DNA of 64,000 nucleotides. It comes from Chitinophaga flava. Its GTDB lineage: Bacteria; Bacteroidota; Bacteroidia; Chitinophagales; Chitinophagaceae. Shown one piece after another: positions 52,572-61,023 of this stretch. A program made the translations under genes and the position numbers. The notes under the pieces are model-generated. The model saw only the letters and a list, made by a program, of their open reading frames with translations, did no database searches and had not been told where the DNA came from. Location: the NCBI RefSeq assembly GCF_003308995.1, contig NZ_QFFJ01000001.1:3348001-3412000 (forward strand), written 5' to 3'. Each line of letters starts with the position of its first letter. The first letter of the stretch is position 1.

Positions 52572-54473
52572 TTAATTGCCTCGTTCAAACATCCTGGCCA
52601 GATCGGTGAGTTTGAAGGAGATGAAGGTGAATTTCCCTCCTGGCGCGATGTTCGGCATACTGCAGGCAAAGAGCTCATCGATCATGTTCTGCATTTCGCG
52701 GGCAGACAATATTTTACCGGCCGGGATGGAATTGTTGCGGGCCATGGAGCGGACCAGCTGTTCACGGCGATCTATTTTGAGGTCTCCGAAGTGTTTGAAC
52801 TGTTCCAGCAAGCCTTCGATGGTGGCCTGGTCGTTGCCTGACTGCATATCAGCAGGGGTGCCACGTACTACAAAGGTATGGTTGCCAAACGGTTCCAGCT
52901 CATAACCCAGTGCCTGTAATTCAGGAAGCATTTCGGCGACCATTACCGCATCTGCGGGAGGCAGCTGCAGGGTCTGGGGGAACAGGCTTTGCTGGGTGGC
53001 CATGGGGGCCTCTTGCAGGGCACGCATATAACGTTCGTAAAGGATACGCTCATGGGCGGCCTGCTGGTCTATCAGGATAAAACCGGATTTTATCTGCGAC
53101 AGGATATATTGTTGGTGCACCTGTACCGGTACTTTCTGGTCGGCTGCGGTATCCTGCCAGCGTTCATCGATCACGGAGGCGGTGGAAGGAGCCTGACTTT
53201 CGTAGGTAACGGCCGGGCGGGTTTCCGGCTCCACAGTGTAGGAGCTGATAGTATATCCGTCGGTGTTAGGTGTTGTTTTATTGCTTTCGTACAGGTCTTT
53301 CCAGTGTTTCAGATTGCTGCTGTTGCTGCTTTTGTCAATCATGTGGGCCTGGTTGGCCTGAGTAAAGGATTTATAGAGAGGAGAATGAGTATATTCTTCC
53401 TGCTGTTGTGCGGTAAATGGTTTGCTTACAGCGTCCAGTGCCTGTATGCTGGGATCCAGGTCAAAGTCCAGGGTGGCGGTCACATTGAACTGGGCCAGGG
53501 CATGTTTCACAGTGGCCTGAATGAACGCATACATCACTTTTTCATCATCAAACTTGATTTCCTGCTTGGTAGGGTGTACGTTGATGTCCACATGTTCGGG
53601 GTTGACATCAATAAAAAGTACATACAGCGGGAAACTGTCTGCCGGGATGATATCTGCAAAAGCGCTCATGACTGCATGGTGCAGGTAAGGGCTTTTGATA
53701 TAACGGTTGTTGACAAAAAAGAACTGGTCGCCGCGGGTTTTTTTGGCGGTTTCCGGTTTACCGACGAAGCCGTAAACGTTCATATAGTCGGTACTCTCCT
53801 TTACGTTTACCAGCCGGGAGTTATATTGTTGTCCGAGAATAGCGACGATACGTTGTTTCAGAGAACCTTTATCAAGATGGAACAGCTGCTGGTTATTGCT
53901 TGTGAGCGAAAACTGCAGTTGTGGATAAGCCATGGCTACCCGGATAAATTCATCTACAATATGCCGCATTTCGGCCGCATTGCTTTTGAGGAAGTTTCTG
54001 CGGGCGGGCACGTTGAAGAACAGGTTTTTCATGGCGATGCTGGTGCCTTCTGCAGTTTGGCAGGGCTCCTGCTTTTTCACCAGGCTGTTGTCAATTTCTA
54101 CGTAGCTGCCTACTTCGGCGCCTTTTTTACGGGTTTTGAGCTCCACCTGGGAAACGGCAGCGATGGAAGCCAGGGCTTCCCCCCTGAATCCCATGGTCCG
54201 GATCTGGAAGAGGTCGTCTATGGATTGTATCTTGGAGGTAGCATGTCGTTCGAAGCACATACGGGCATCTGTTTCGCTCATACCACCACCATTATCGATT
54301 ACCTGCACCAATTCCTTGCCTGCATCTTTTATGATCAGCTGAATCTCGGTTGCTCCTGCATCTACTGCATTTTCCAGTAATTCCTTTACCGCTGATGCCG
54401 GTCTTTGTATCACTTCTCCTGCAGCTATCTGGTTCGCTATATTGTCTGGTAATAAATTGATAATGTCCGCCAC
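52572..54473 (-). CDS. mutL: DNA mismatch repair protein MutL
   Basis: 633 residues. N-terminal GHKL ATPase: IAAGEVIQRPASAVKELLENAVDAG, DNGGGM and TMGFRGEALASI. The C-terminal dimerisation domain has DQQAAHERILYE (near 470), matching the endonuclease pattern DQHAx2Ex4E except Gln for His, and ACSMPNIAPGGK (near 605) where endonuclease-active MutL proteins have C-P-H-G-R-P. It couples MutS mismatch recognition to strand removal. Confidence 0.96.
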   Translation of the reverse strand: MADIINLLPDNIANQIAAGEVIQRPASAVKELLENAVDAGATEIQLIIKDAGKELVQVIDNGGGMSETDARMCFERHATSKIQSIDDLFQIRTMGFRGEALASIAAVSQVELKTRKKGAEVGSYVEIDNSLVKKQEPCQTAEGTSIAMKNLFFNVPARRNFLKSNAAEMRHIVDEFIRVAMAYPQLQFSLTSNNQQLFHLDKGSLKQRIVAILGQQYNSRLVNVKESTDYMNVYGFVGKPETAKKTRGDQFFFVNNRYIKSPYLHHAVMSAFADIIPADSFPLYVLFIDVNPEHVDINVHPTKQEIKFDDEKVMYAFIQATVKHALAQFNVTATLDFDLDPSIQALDAVSKPFTAQQQEEYTHSPLYKSFTQANQAHMIDKSSNSSNLKHWKDLYESNKTTPNTDGYTISSYTVEPETRPAVTYESQAPSTASVIDERWQDTAADQKVPVQVHQQYILSQIKSGFILIDQQAAHERILYERYMRALQEAPMATQQSLFPQTLQLPPADAVMVAEMLPELQALGYELEPFGNHTFVVRGTPADMQSGNDQATIEGLLEQFKHFGDLKIDRREQLVRSMARNNSIPAGKILSAREMQNMIDELFACSMPNIAPGGKFTFISFKLTDLARMFERGN

Positions 54474-54794
54474 TTAACTAGCCTTTTGGCGTAAAGTTAA
54501 TAATTTATACGCAGTTGCTCGCGGGTGATTATCAGACTGTTTTAAACATTTAAGCACGAGATTTGCTAAATACCCGGTTGATTTGCAGGATTTAACAATC
54601 CGTGAAGCTGGTTCATACGTAATTTATTAAGAGAAAAAATATTCATCAGGCCAACAGAGAAACACAATGATAGTGTTAACGACAAGTTAACGAAAAGAAT
54701 CACCGTGTATGAACATACGGAATCTGATAATTTTGAGCATGTTATATTAGTCACCAACTGTACTTACCCGCGCAAAAGCGTAAAAAAGAATTCA
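54474..54794. other. 321-bp AT-rich intergenic region
   Basis: Between divergent mutL and msrB. I see a -7 box for msrB at 54728-54735 and no convincing gene; the open frame on the minus strand at 54566-54757 has no recognisable feature. Confidence 0.6.
54728..54735 (+). promoter_or_regulatory. -7 box for msrB
   Basis: TAATTTTG fits TAnnTTTG and lies 59 bp before the ATG at 54795. An upstream in-frame ATG at 54705 would precede this promoter, so it is probably not used. Confidence 0.45.
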
Positions 54795-55280
54795 ATGGAA
54801 GAAGGAAAAAAGAGGGGAGACGTATACTCCCATTCGGACACCAGCAAAGTGAACCTGACGGACGACGAATGGAAGAAGATATTGCCACCGGAAGTATACA
54901 ACATCGCCAGAGAAAAAGGAACAGAGTGGGCATTTACCGGCAAATACTGGAACAGCAAGGAACCCGGAACCTATTACTGCGCTGCCTGCGGACATCCGCT
55001 TTTTGTGTCTGATGCCAAATTTGAGAGTAGTTGCGGCTGGCCCAGCTTTTTTGAGCCGGTTGCCAAATCCAGTGTCATCTATGCCCCCGACAATAGTCAT
55101 GGCATGTATCGTACCGAAGTACTGTGCGGCCGCTGTAAAGCACACCTGGGCCATGTTTTCGATGACGGCCCTCCGCCAACAGGACTCCGATACTGTATCA
55201 ATTCCGTGATCCTGGACTTTGAACAAGCTGCTGCTGCCGACAAACATTATTCAGAAAAAGAAGAAAAAGAAAAAGAGTAA
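54795..55280 (+). CDS. msrB: Peptide methionine-R-sulfoxide reductase
   Basis: 161 residues from the ATG at 54795. Zinc-binding cysteine pairs C62/C65 (CAACG) and C111/C114 (CGRCK), the motif CGWPSFF, and catalytic C134 in RYCINSVIL identify MsrB, which reduces methionine-R-sulfoxide in proteins. The C-terminus is highly charged (KEEKEKE). No signal peptide from this start, so cytoplasmic. A longer form from 54705 would add 30 residues without a signal. Confidence 0.94.
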   Translation: MEEGKKRGDVYSHSDTSKVNLTDDEWKKILPPEVYNIAREKGTEWAFTGKYWNSKEPGTYYCAACGHPLFVSDAKFESSCGWPSFFEPVAKSSVIYAPDNSHGMYRTEVLCGRCKAHLGHVFDDGPPPTGLRYCINSVILDFEQAAAADKHYSEKEEKEKE

Positions 55281-55363
55281 CCCGAATCATTTACCCATGA
55301 TGCGATGCTCCTGCGGTCACACGATAAAAAAACGTATTTTTATTGTAATCAACCCCCGGAGTT

Positions 55364-56380
55364 ATGAAAGTCTTAAAAACACTTGCCTGGATAGTAGGTA
55401 TTCTCTTGCTTGTTCTTATCATCCTCATTTTTGCTGCCCCTACCCAGATACATGTTGAACGTTCGGTGGAAATCAATGCCCCCGCCTCCATCGTATGGAA
55501 TAATATTGTCCGGTTCGAGAAGTTTAACCAATGGAACACCTGGAAACAGATGGACTCTACCGCCGTATACACCATTTCCGGTGATGACGGTACTGTGGGT
55601 GCAATTGATGCCTGGAAAGGAAAAAAAATAGGAGAAGGTCAACTACAACATCTTTCACTGGACCCCTACAAATCCATCCAGCAAAAGCTGACTTTTATAT
55701 CACCATTCAAATCTGAATCGGACGTTTTTTTCCAGCTTACCGAAGCTGCAGGTAAAACTAAGGTGGTATGGGGCTTCGATGCCCGTTACGGCCGGCCCCA
55801 GAATGTGATGGCGCTTTTTATGAAAGGTGCTCTGGAAAGTGATTTTGCCAAAGGACTGGATAACCTCAAAAAAATGGCGGAGGCCGACACGAGGGGGCCT
55901 GGTACCCCGACGGGGATGAACGTCACCGTTAGAGAAATGGATTATCCTGCCACGACCTATGCCGCACTCAGAAAAACCATCCCCATAAAAAATATTACCA
56001 GCTACTACCGCAATAACCTGAGTAAGATCTATGAAGCGGCCACAGCAGCTAGGCTACAGCCTGGCGTGCCTTGCGGGCTCTTTTTTACCTGGAATAAGGA
56101 GAAACAGGAAACAGATATGGCTGCCGCTATCCCCGTACCGGAAGGCAGCACACTGGGGCCTGGCTTTGAAATCATCAAACTCCCGGCTGCTAAAGCAGCT
56201 TATGTAGAATACTACGGCCCTTACGATAAAATCGCCAACGCCCACGTGGCCATTCAGCAGTTTATCGAAAAAAAGGGCAAAAAAATAATCCCGCCAACAA
56301 TTGAGATGTATGTGACATATCCAGGCAAAGAAAAGGATAGTAGCAAATGGCTGACTAAAGTCATTTACTTTATGAAGTAA
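55364..56380 (+). CDS. SRPBCC domain fused to GyrI-like effector-binding domain
   Basis: 338 residues. An N-terminal membrane segment (TLAWIVGILLLVLIILIFAA) is followed by an SRPBCC/polyketide-cyclase-like domain (VERSVEINAPASIVWNNIV, about 30-165) and a GyrI-like domain (about 180-338, MDYPATTYAALRKTIP and AAYVEYYGPYDKIANAH). Both domains bind small hydrophobic molecules. It is common in Bacteroidota and has no known reaction; a ligand-sensing or scavenging role is only a guess. Confidence 0.85.
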   Translation: MKVLKTLAWIVGILLLVLIILIFAAPTQIHVERSVEINAPASIVWNNIVRFEKFNQWNTWKQMDSTAVYTISGDDGTVGAIDAWKGKKIGEGQLQHLSLDPYKSIQQKLTFISPFKSESDVFFQLTEAAGKTKVVWGFDARYGRPQNVMALFMKGALESDFAKGLDNLKKMAEADTRGPGTPTGMNVTVREMDYPATTYAALRKTIPIKNITSYYRNNLSKIYEAATAARLQPGVPCGLFFTWNKEKQETDMAAAIPVPEGSTLGPGFEIIKLPAAKAAYVEYYGPYDKIANAHVAIQQFIEKKGKKIIPPTIEMYVTYPGKEKDSSKWLTKVIYFMK

Positions 56381-56426
56381 TAATCAGAGAGAGAAGAGAA
56401 TACGAAGCTGGCACTACTGATGAAAA

Positions 56427-56702
56427 CTATTTTTCGGCTATGGAGGCGTAAGTCGGCTCAAATTCGATGATCTCATAAACAGCCAGCTGGTTTCTTTCCA
56501 GCGGATCTTCACTCATGATCTGTTCCACTTCTCTACGGCTCGACGCCTGACAAAGAATCAGCGAACCGGATTTAGGCTTCCTTCGACCAGACAGGATAAA
56601 CTTGCCGTTGTCAAAGTATTTCTGAAGGAACGCAGTATGCGCTTCCATAAAGTGCTCCACCGCCGCTACAGGGCGGATGTATTGCAGAAGGATCAGGTAC
56701 AT
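56427..56702 (-). CDS. YciI-like protein
   Basis: 91 residues, the whole length of a YciI (dimeric ferredoxin-like) domain: ILLQYIRPVAAVEHFMEAHTAFLQ, GKFILSGRRKPKSGSLILC, EDPLERNQLAVYEIIEF. The conserved His is in AHTAFL. The biochemical role of this family is largely unknown; one branch acts as a dehalogenase-like enzyme. Monocistronic, with a good -7 box upstream. Confidence 0.87.
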   Translation of the reverse strand: MYLILLQYIRPVAAVEHFMEAHTAFLQKYFDNGKFILSGRRKPKSGSLILCQASSRREVEQIMSEDPLERNQLAVYEIIEFEPTYASIAEK

Positions 56703-56746
56703 AAAGGTTTTTCGATGGTTTTAAGTGTTAGTCTCATAGTAAGCAA

Positions 56747-56754
56747 CAAAGGTA
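56747..56754 (-). promoter_or_regulatory. -7 box for the YciI-like gene
   Basis: CAAAGGTA, read as TACCTTTG on the minus strand, matches TAnnTTTG, 44 bp upstream of the start at 56702. Confidence 0.5.
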
Positions 56755-56828
56755 TTAACTATATTGATAAGAAAATATTGTAGGTACTCCCGGAAAAAAT
56801 AGGGACATATAAGCTACAAAAATATACG

Positions 56829-56836
56829 TACTTTTG
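56829..56836 (+). promoter_or_regulatory. -7 box for the DUF4836 gene
   Basis: TACTTTTG fits TAnnTTTG; it predicts an 85-90 nt leader before the ATG at 56925. No clear -33 TTG. Confidence 0.45.
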
Positions 56837-56924
56837 CAGGAATTATATACCACGATAGTGGGAATGTGCAGCAGTGAATGATTCCTGCCCCCTGTAAGTC
56901 AATTTTTTAATTTTTATATCTTTT

Positions 56925-58709
56925 ATGAAAAGAACAATTTCCAAAGTTTTGTTAATCGCTGTTACAGCAGCGGTAGCGCTGTCGTCCTGCTCCAAAGTGC
57001 CGGATGTGAGTAAACACATCCCTAAAACAGCCAGCGTAGTTGTTGACCTGAATGCGAAGGAAATTACCCAGAAACTGGCTACCAACGGCCTGACCATGGA
57101 TAAAATCTTCTCCGCTGTACAAACCAAAGATACAGCTAACGATGTAATGAATGCCTGGAAAGATGCTGAAAACTCCGGTATCGATCTGAAAGGCCATTTT
57201 TTTGTTTCTTTCGTTTTCAACGGACAACCAGAAGAACATAAATCCTACCTGAGTGCTACCGCCAGCCTCTCCGATGCAGATAAGTTTGAAGCCTTCCTGA
57301 AAAAAAGCAAGAAAAACTTCTCTCTGAAAACAGGGAATGAATTCAAATATGCTGTTGAAGAAGATAACAAAGGTGTGGTAGCATGGAACAAATCTACCGT
57401 TATCTACATCGCAGCCTTCGATCCAGAAGAAGGACTGAACAAATACAACCCTGCAGGAACTCCCGGCCTGCCTGGCGTTGACGATGGTGAGATAGCAGCA
57501 GACTCTGCTGTAGCTACTCCTGCCGCCCTCACCTCAGGTGATGACGAAATCACTAAAAGCCTGATAACAGAAGTAGATCACCTTTTCCACCTGAAAAAAG
57601 ATGAAACTGCTGGTTCTATCGAACCATTTGCCAAGCTGCTGAAAGCAAATGCCGACATGGGCGTATTTGTAAACGCTGAAGCGATCAGCAACAGCGGCAG
57701 GTTTGCCATGATCCCGGCCAACGTTAAAAAACTGATGGAAGGCACCTTCTATACCGGTATTGTCAACTTCGAAAAAGGCAAAATCGTAGCCAATGGTTCC
57801 TACTACATGGGTAAAGAAGTAGCCAGCATCTACAAAAAATATGGCAAGAAGGAAATCGATATGAGCATGCTGAAGAAATATCCTTCTCAGAATATCACCG
57901 GTTTCGTTTCCTACGCTTTTGATTTCCACATGATAGGTGAGATCATCAAATCCACTGGCATGGACGGTATCGTAAACATGTTCCTGGCCAGCAAATCCGG
58001 CCTGGCTATGGATGATATCCTGAACGCATTTGAAGGTCAGCTGACTTATGTCGCTTCTGACTTCGGCATCCAGAAAAAAGAATCCAAATATTTCCCTGGC
58101 GAATTTACCGAAGAGCCTTCCGCTAAATGGATCTTCAGCCTGAAAGTAGGTAATAAGGATGCCTTCACTAAAGTGATGACTTCTCCTATGCTGAAAGAGA
58201 TCTTCACTAAAGAAGGTGACCACTACGTTCTCAGCAACCCGATAATGGCTGCTGGTATGCCGCCGCTCTCTATCACCGAGAAATACATTACTGTAGGCTC
58301 CGACAGCGTACTGCTGCAGGATTACCTGGCTGGCAAAGGTAGTATCAAACTGCCTGAAGGCATCGAAGGCAAAATAAAAGGCAGCATGATGGGCGGTTAT
58401 GTAGATCTGGAAAAGATTATCACCTCCATTCCTGAAGAGAAAGCTGATGACGCTGACAGACCTATGCTGGTTAAGCTGAAAGGCCTGATGAAAGATATGA
58501 CCATGGTGACCAAACCAGCTAACGGCGACGTTTCTGAGTCAGAAGTAATCCTTAACTTCAAAAACAAGGATGAAAACAGCCTGGTGCAACTGATGAACTT
58601 CGGTACCGAAGCGGCTAAGATCATGGAAGCTAAAAAAGCAAAGAATAAAGCAATGGAAGATAGCCTGTTCGCTGCACCAGTGGATACAGCTACCACCATT
58701 ATTAAATAA
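56925..58709 (+). CDS. DUF4836-family lipoprotein
   Basis: 594 residues with leader MKRTISKVLLIAVTAAVALS and lipobox SSCSKV. The start of the mature part, VPDVSKHIPKTASVVVDLNAKEI, and the repeated alpha-beta units with long FLKKSKKNFSLKTGNEFKYA-type segments fit DUF4836, a Bacteroidota envelope family without assigned function. It has its own promoter and terminator, so it is a single-gene unit. Confidence 0.85.
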   Translation: MKRTISKVLLIAVTAAVALSSCSKVPDVSKHIPKTASVVVDLNAKEITQKLATNGLTMDKIFSAVQTKDTANDVMNAWKDAENSGIDLKGHFFVSFVFNGQPEEHKSYLSATASLSDADKFEAFLKKSKKNFSLKTGNEFKYAVEEDNKGVVAWNKSTVIYIAAFDPEEGLNKYNPAGTPGLPGVDDGEIAADSAVATPAALTSGDDEITKSLITEVDHLFHLKKDETAGSIEPFAKLLKANADMGVFVNAEAISNSGRFAMIPANVKKLMEGTFYTGIVNFEKGKIVANGSYYMGKEVASIYKKYGKKEIDMSMLKKYPSQNITGFVSYAFDFHMIGEIIKSTGMDGIVNMFLASKSGLAMDDILNAFEGQLTYVASDFGIQKKESKYFPGEFTEEPSAKWIFSLKVGNKDAFTKVMTSPMLKEIFTKEGDHYVLSNPIMAAGMPPLSITEKYITVGSDSVLLQDYLAGKGSIKLPEGIEGKIKGSMMGGYVDLEKIITSIPEEKADDADRPMLVKLKGLMKDMTMVTKPANGDVSESEVILNFKNKDENSLVQLMNFGTEAAKIMEAKKAKNKAMEDSLFAAPVDTATTIIK

Positions 58710-58729
58710 TTACGCATCACGAATTACTG

Positions 58730-58773
58730 GCGAAGACCGAAGCACTAATGATCGCTTCGGTCTTCGCTTTTTT
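58730..58773 (+). terminator. Terminator of the DUF4836 gene
   Basis: 14-bp stem GCGAAGACCGAAGC (58730-58743 with 58754-58767), 10-nt loop, then six T residues. Confidence 0.88.
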
Positions 58774-58811
58774 ATTCCTACATCCGTACCAATTCGTAAT
58801 TTGTCATTCAA

Positions 58812-59471
58812 ATGAAGCGTATGCAAATTCAGATAGAGAACCTGATGCCGATCCCACTGAAGGATAAACTCCTGCAGCGGACCTCCGGTATCTGGAACCA
58901 GGAGGTGACCTTCAGCCCTGGGAGTTTTGTAAAAATAAAAGCCCCTTCCGGCACCGGGAAGACCACACTGGTGCATTACCTCTACCACATCCGTCAGGAT
59001 TATACCGGCAAGGTGCTGGTAAACGGACAGCCCTGGCAGTCTTACAGCAAAAATGAACTGGCTGCCATGCGCCAGCAACAGATCAGTATTATCTTTCAGG
59101 ACCTGCGGCTGTTTGAACAGCTGACAGCCGTGGAAAACATCTCTCTGAAAAGAGTCATGTTGGCTAATCCCTACTGCAGCGAAGAAAAAATCAGGGAAAT
59201 GGCTGCCAGACTCAATGTAACGCATGTGTTGCAACAGAGCAGTAAAACACTGTCCTACGGGGAGCGGCAGCGGATTGCCATCATCAGGGCCCTGGTACAG
59301 CCTTTTCAATGGCTGCTGATGGACGAACCCTTTAGTCACCTCGATGAAGAAAATGCCCGCCGCGCTGCCGACCTCATCGCTGAAGAGTGCAAAGCCCGCA
59401 ATGCCGGGTTTATTTTAACCGACCTGGATAATGACCATCATTTTCAATATGATGTACATTATCAGCTTTAA
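58812..59471 (+). CDS. ABC transporter ATP-binding protein
   Basis: 219 residues. Walker A APSGTGKTT (about 44-52), Q-loop IIFQDLRLFEQLT, signature LSYGERQRIAI (Tyr and Glu replace the usual LSGGQ residues), Walker B WLLMDEPFSHLD. It resembles the LolD/MacB/FtsE class that energises FtsX-type permeases. The permease gene begins 9 bp after its stop. Start at 58812, with 58821 a possible alternative. Confidence 0.88.
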   Translation: MKRMQIQIENLMPIPLKDKLLQRTSGIWNQEVTFSPGSFVKIKAPSGTGKTTLVHYLYHIRQDYTGKVLVNGQPWQSYSKNELAAMRQQQISIIFQDLRLFEQLTAVENISLKRVMLANPYCSEEKIREMAARLNVTHVLQQSSKTLSYGERQRIAIIRALVQPFQWLLMDEPFSHLDEENARRAADLIAEECKARNAGFILTDLDNDHHFQYDVHYQL

Positions 59472-59480
59472 TGTTTTTCC

Positions 59481-60677
59481 ATGCGTCCTTTTTTCGAACT
59501 ACTCAAAAAGATCATACATACCGGCATCGGCAAAAGCCGCTTCCTGATGGCCTCCGTTGGCCTCGGTATCGCTATGTTGCTTATACTGGTGGCTATACAG
59601 GTACATTCCAACTTCAGCCAGCTGTTGTACAGCGCCAAAAACCAGAACGAAACCGCCGATTTCCTGGTGATCAATAAAAAAATCACCAATGCCATCATGG
59701 GCCAAAGCGGCAAAAGTGCCTTCACACCTGAAGAAATAGCACAGGTCAAAGCTCAGCCTTTCGTACAGGCCTTCGGGTTAATTACCTCCAGCCGCTTTAA
59801 AGTAGTGGTGCAGGCCCCCGGTGATCTGCATTTTGCAACTGATATGTTTTTTGAATCTGTCCCCGACAGTTTCCTGGATGTAAAAGATGAAGACTGGAAA
59901 TGGAACACCAGCGACCATACCATTCCCATCATCCTGCCCAGCGATTTTTTAAACCTGTACAACTTCGGCTTCTCCCTGAGTCAGGACCTACCCCAGATAT
60001 CACAGGAGACCGTCAAAGCATTGCCCCTCCAGGTGGTCATCTCCAATAACCTCAGTTCCGAACCGTTTACGGGGCATGTGGCAGGCTTCTCGGACAGAAT
60101 ATCCTCTTTCCTTGTACCCGCATCCTTTATGAACTGGGCTAATGAAAAATATGGTACTACCCGGGAAGCGCCTGTTTCGAGGGTGATCATCAAAACTCCT
60201 GACCCGTCAAACCCGGCACTGGTGAAGTTCCTGGACGATCACGGATATACCACCAACCAGGATAAGCTGAAGTTCAGCAAAACCAGATTGATTGTACAGA
60301 CTATCGTATCTGTAATCGGATTTTTCGGGCTCATATTACTGTTGTTTGCCATGCTGGTATTCAGTATGTTCATACAGCTGATCATCGCTTCCTGTAAAAA
60401 GGAAATCCAGCTGCTGGTGATGCTGGGAACAGCTCCCCGTCAGTTAAAACGTTATCTGCTGAAACAATTTGTGCCTTTGTACATTATTATAGGGGTGGTA
60501 TGCCTGCTGTTGCTCACTTCTTTACAGTATGCTACAGCAACGGTACTGGCAAAACACGACATGGTGGTAAGTACCTGGCCCGGCCCTGGTGTATTTGCAG
60601 GTGCCTTGCTGGTGCTGGGTTTGGTGTATCTGGTGAATCTGTTGACAGTGACCCGCTATGTCAATAAAGAATCCTGA
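59481..60677 (+). CDS. FtsX/MacB-type ABC transporter permease
   Basis: 398 residues. One membrane span near the N-terminus (FLMASVGLGIAMLLILVAIQVHS), a large extracytoplasmic domain (about 45-265) and three C-terminal spans (VSVIGFFGLILLLFAMLVFSMFIQL; FVPLYIIIGVVCLLLLTSLQY; VFAGALLVLGLVYLVNLLTV). The layout is that of mechanotransmission ABC permeases such as LolC or MacB. With the ATPase it forms a complete transporter; the cargo is unknown. Confidence 0.87.
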   Translation: MRPFFELLKKIIHTGIGKSRFLMASVGLGIAMLLILVAIQVHSNFSQLLYSAKNQNETADFLVINKKITNAIMGQSGKSAFTPEEIAQVKAQPFVQAFGLITSSRFKVVVQAPGDLHFATDMFFESVPDSFLDVKDEDWKWNTSDHTIPIILPSDFLNLYNFGFSLSQDLPQISQETVKALPLQVVISNNLSSEPFTGHVAGFSDRISSFLVPASFMNWANEKYGTTREAPVSRVIIKTPDPSNPALVKFLDDHGYTTNQDKLKFSKTRLIVQTIVSVIGFFGLILLLFAMLVFSMFIQLIIASCKKEIQLLVMLGTAPRQLKRYLLKQFVPLYIIIGVVCLLLLTSLQYATATVLAKHDMVVSTWPGPGVFAGALLVLGLVYLVNLLTVTRYVNKES

Positions 60678-60699
60678 TTAAATTATTAAATCATATTGC

Positions 60700-61023
60700 A
60701 TGAAAGCACTGGATAAAAAACTGGTACATGTGGTAAACTTCTATCTCAAGCCCGGACTGTCAGAGGAAGATAGAAGGCACTTTGAGGCGGGGCTTAGCAG
60801 TTTGCATACCATCGATGAAATCAAAATTTTTAACGTTGGTAAGCCAGCGCCTATAGACGACCGGCCCACCATCGATAAAAGTTATGATTACTGCCTGCTC
60901 TGTGTTTTTGAAGACATTGAAGCACACGATGTGTATCAAACCCACCCGGTACATCTCAGTTTTATAGAGAAGTGCAAACAGTATTGGGCTAGAACAGTGG
61001 TCTTCGATTCTGAAACCATCTGA
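60700..61023 (+). CDS. Dabb (stress-responsive alpha/beta barrel) domain protein
   Basis: 107 residues, one Dabb domain: VHVVNFYLKPGLSEEDRRHFEAGL and SYDYCLLCVFEDIEAHDVYQTHPVHLSFIEKC. Small cytoplasmic dimers of this type are stress-linked or enzyme-like. It follows the permease gene by 22 bp and its stop codon abuts that of the convergent DUF3857 gene. Confidence 0.88.
   Translation: MKALDKKLVHVVNFYLKPGLSEEDRRHFEAGLSSLHTIDEIKIFNVGKPAPIDDRPTIDKSYDYCLLCVFEDIEAHDVYQTHPVHLSFIEKCKQYWARTVVFDSETI

Noticed and set aside
52989..54380. 463-codon plus-strand open frame opposite mutL
   Set aside because: It is a shadow of mutL, whose own frame has full family motifs; the opposite translation has no recognisable domain.
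54566..54757. 63-codon minus-strand open frame between mutL and msrB
   Set aside because: It overlaps the msrB promoter region and has no features beyond a weak hydrophobic stretch.
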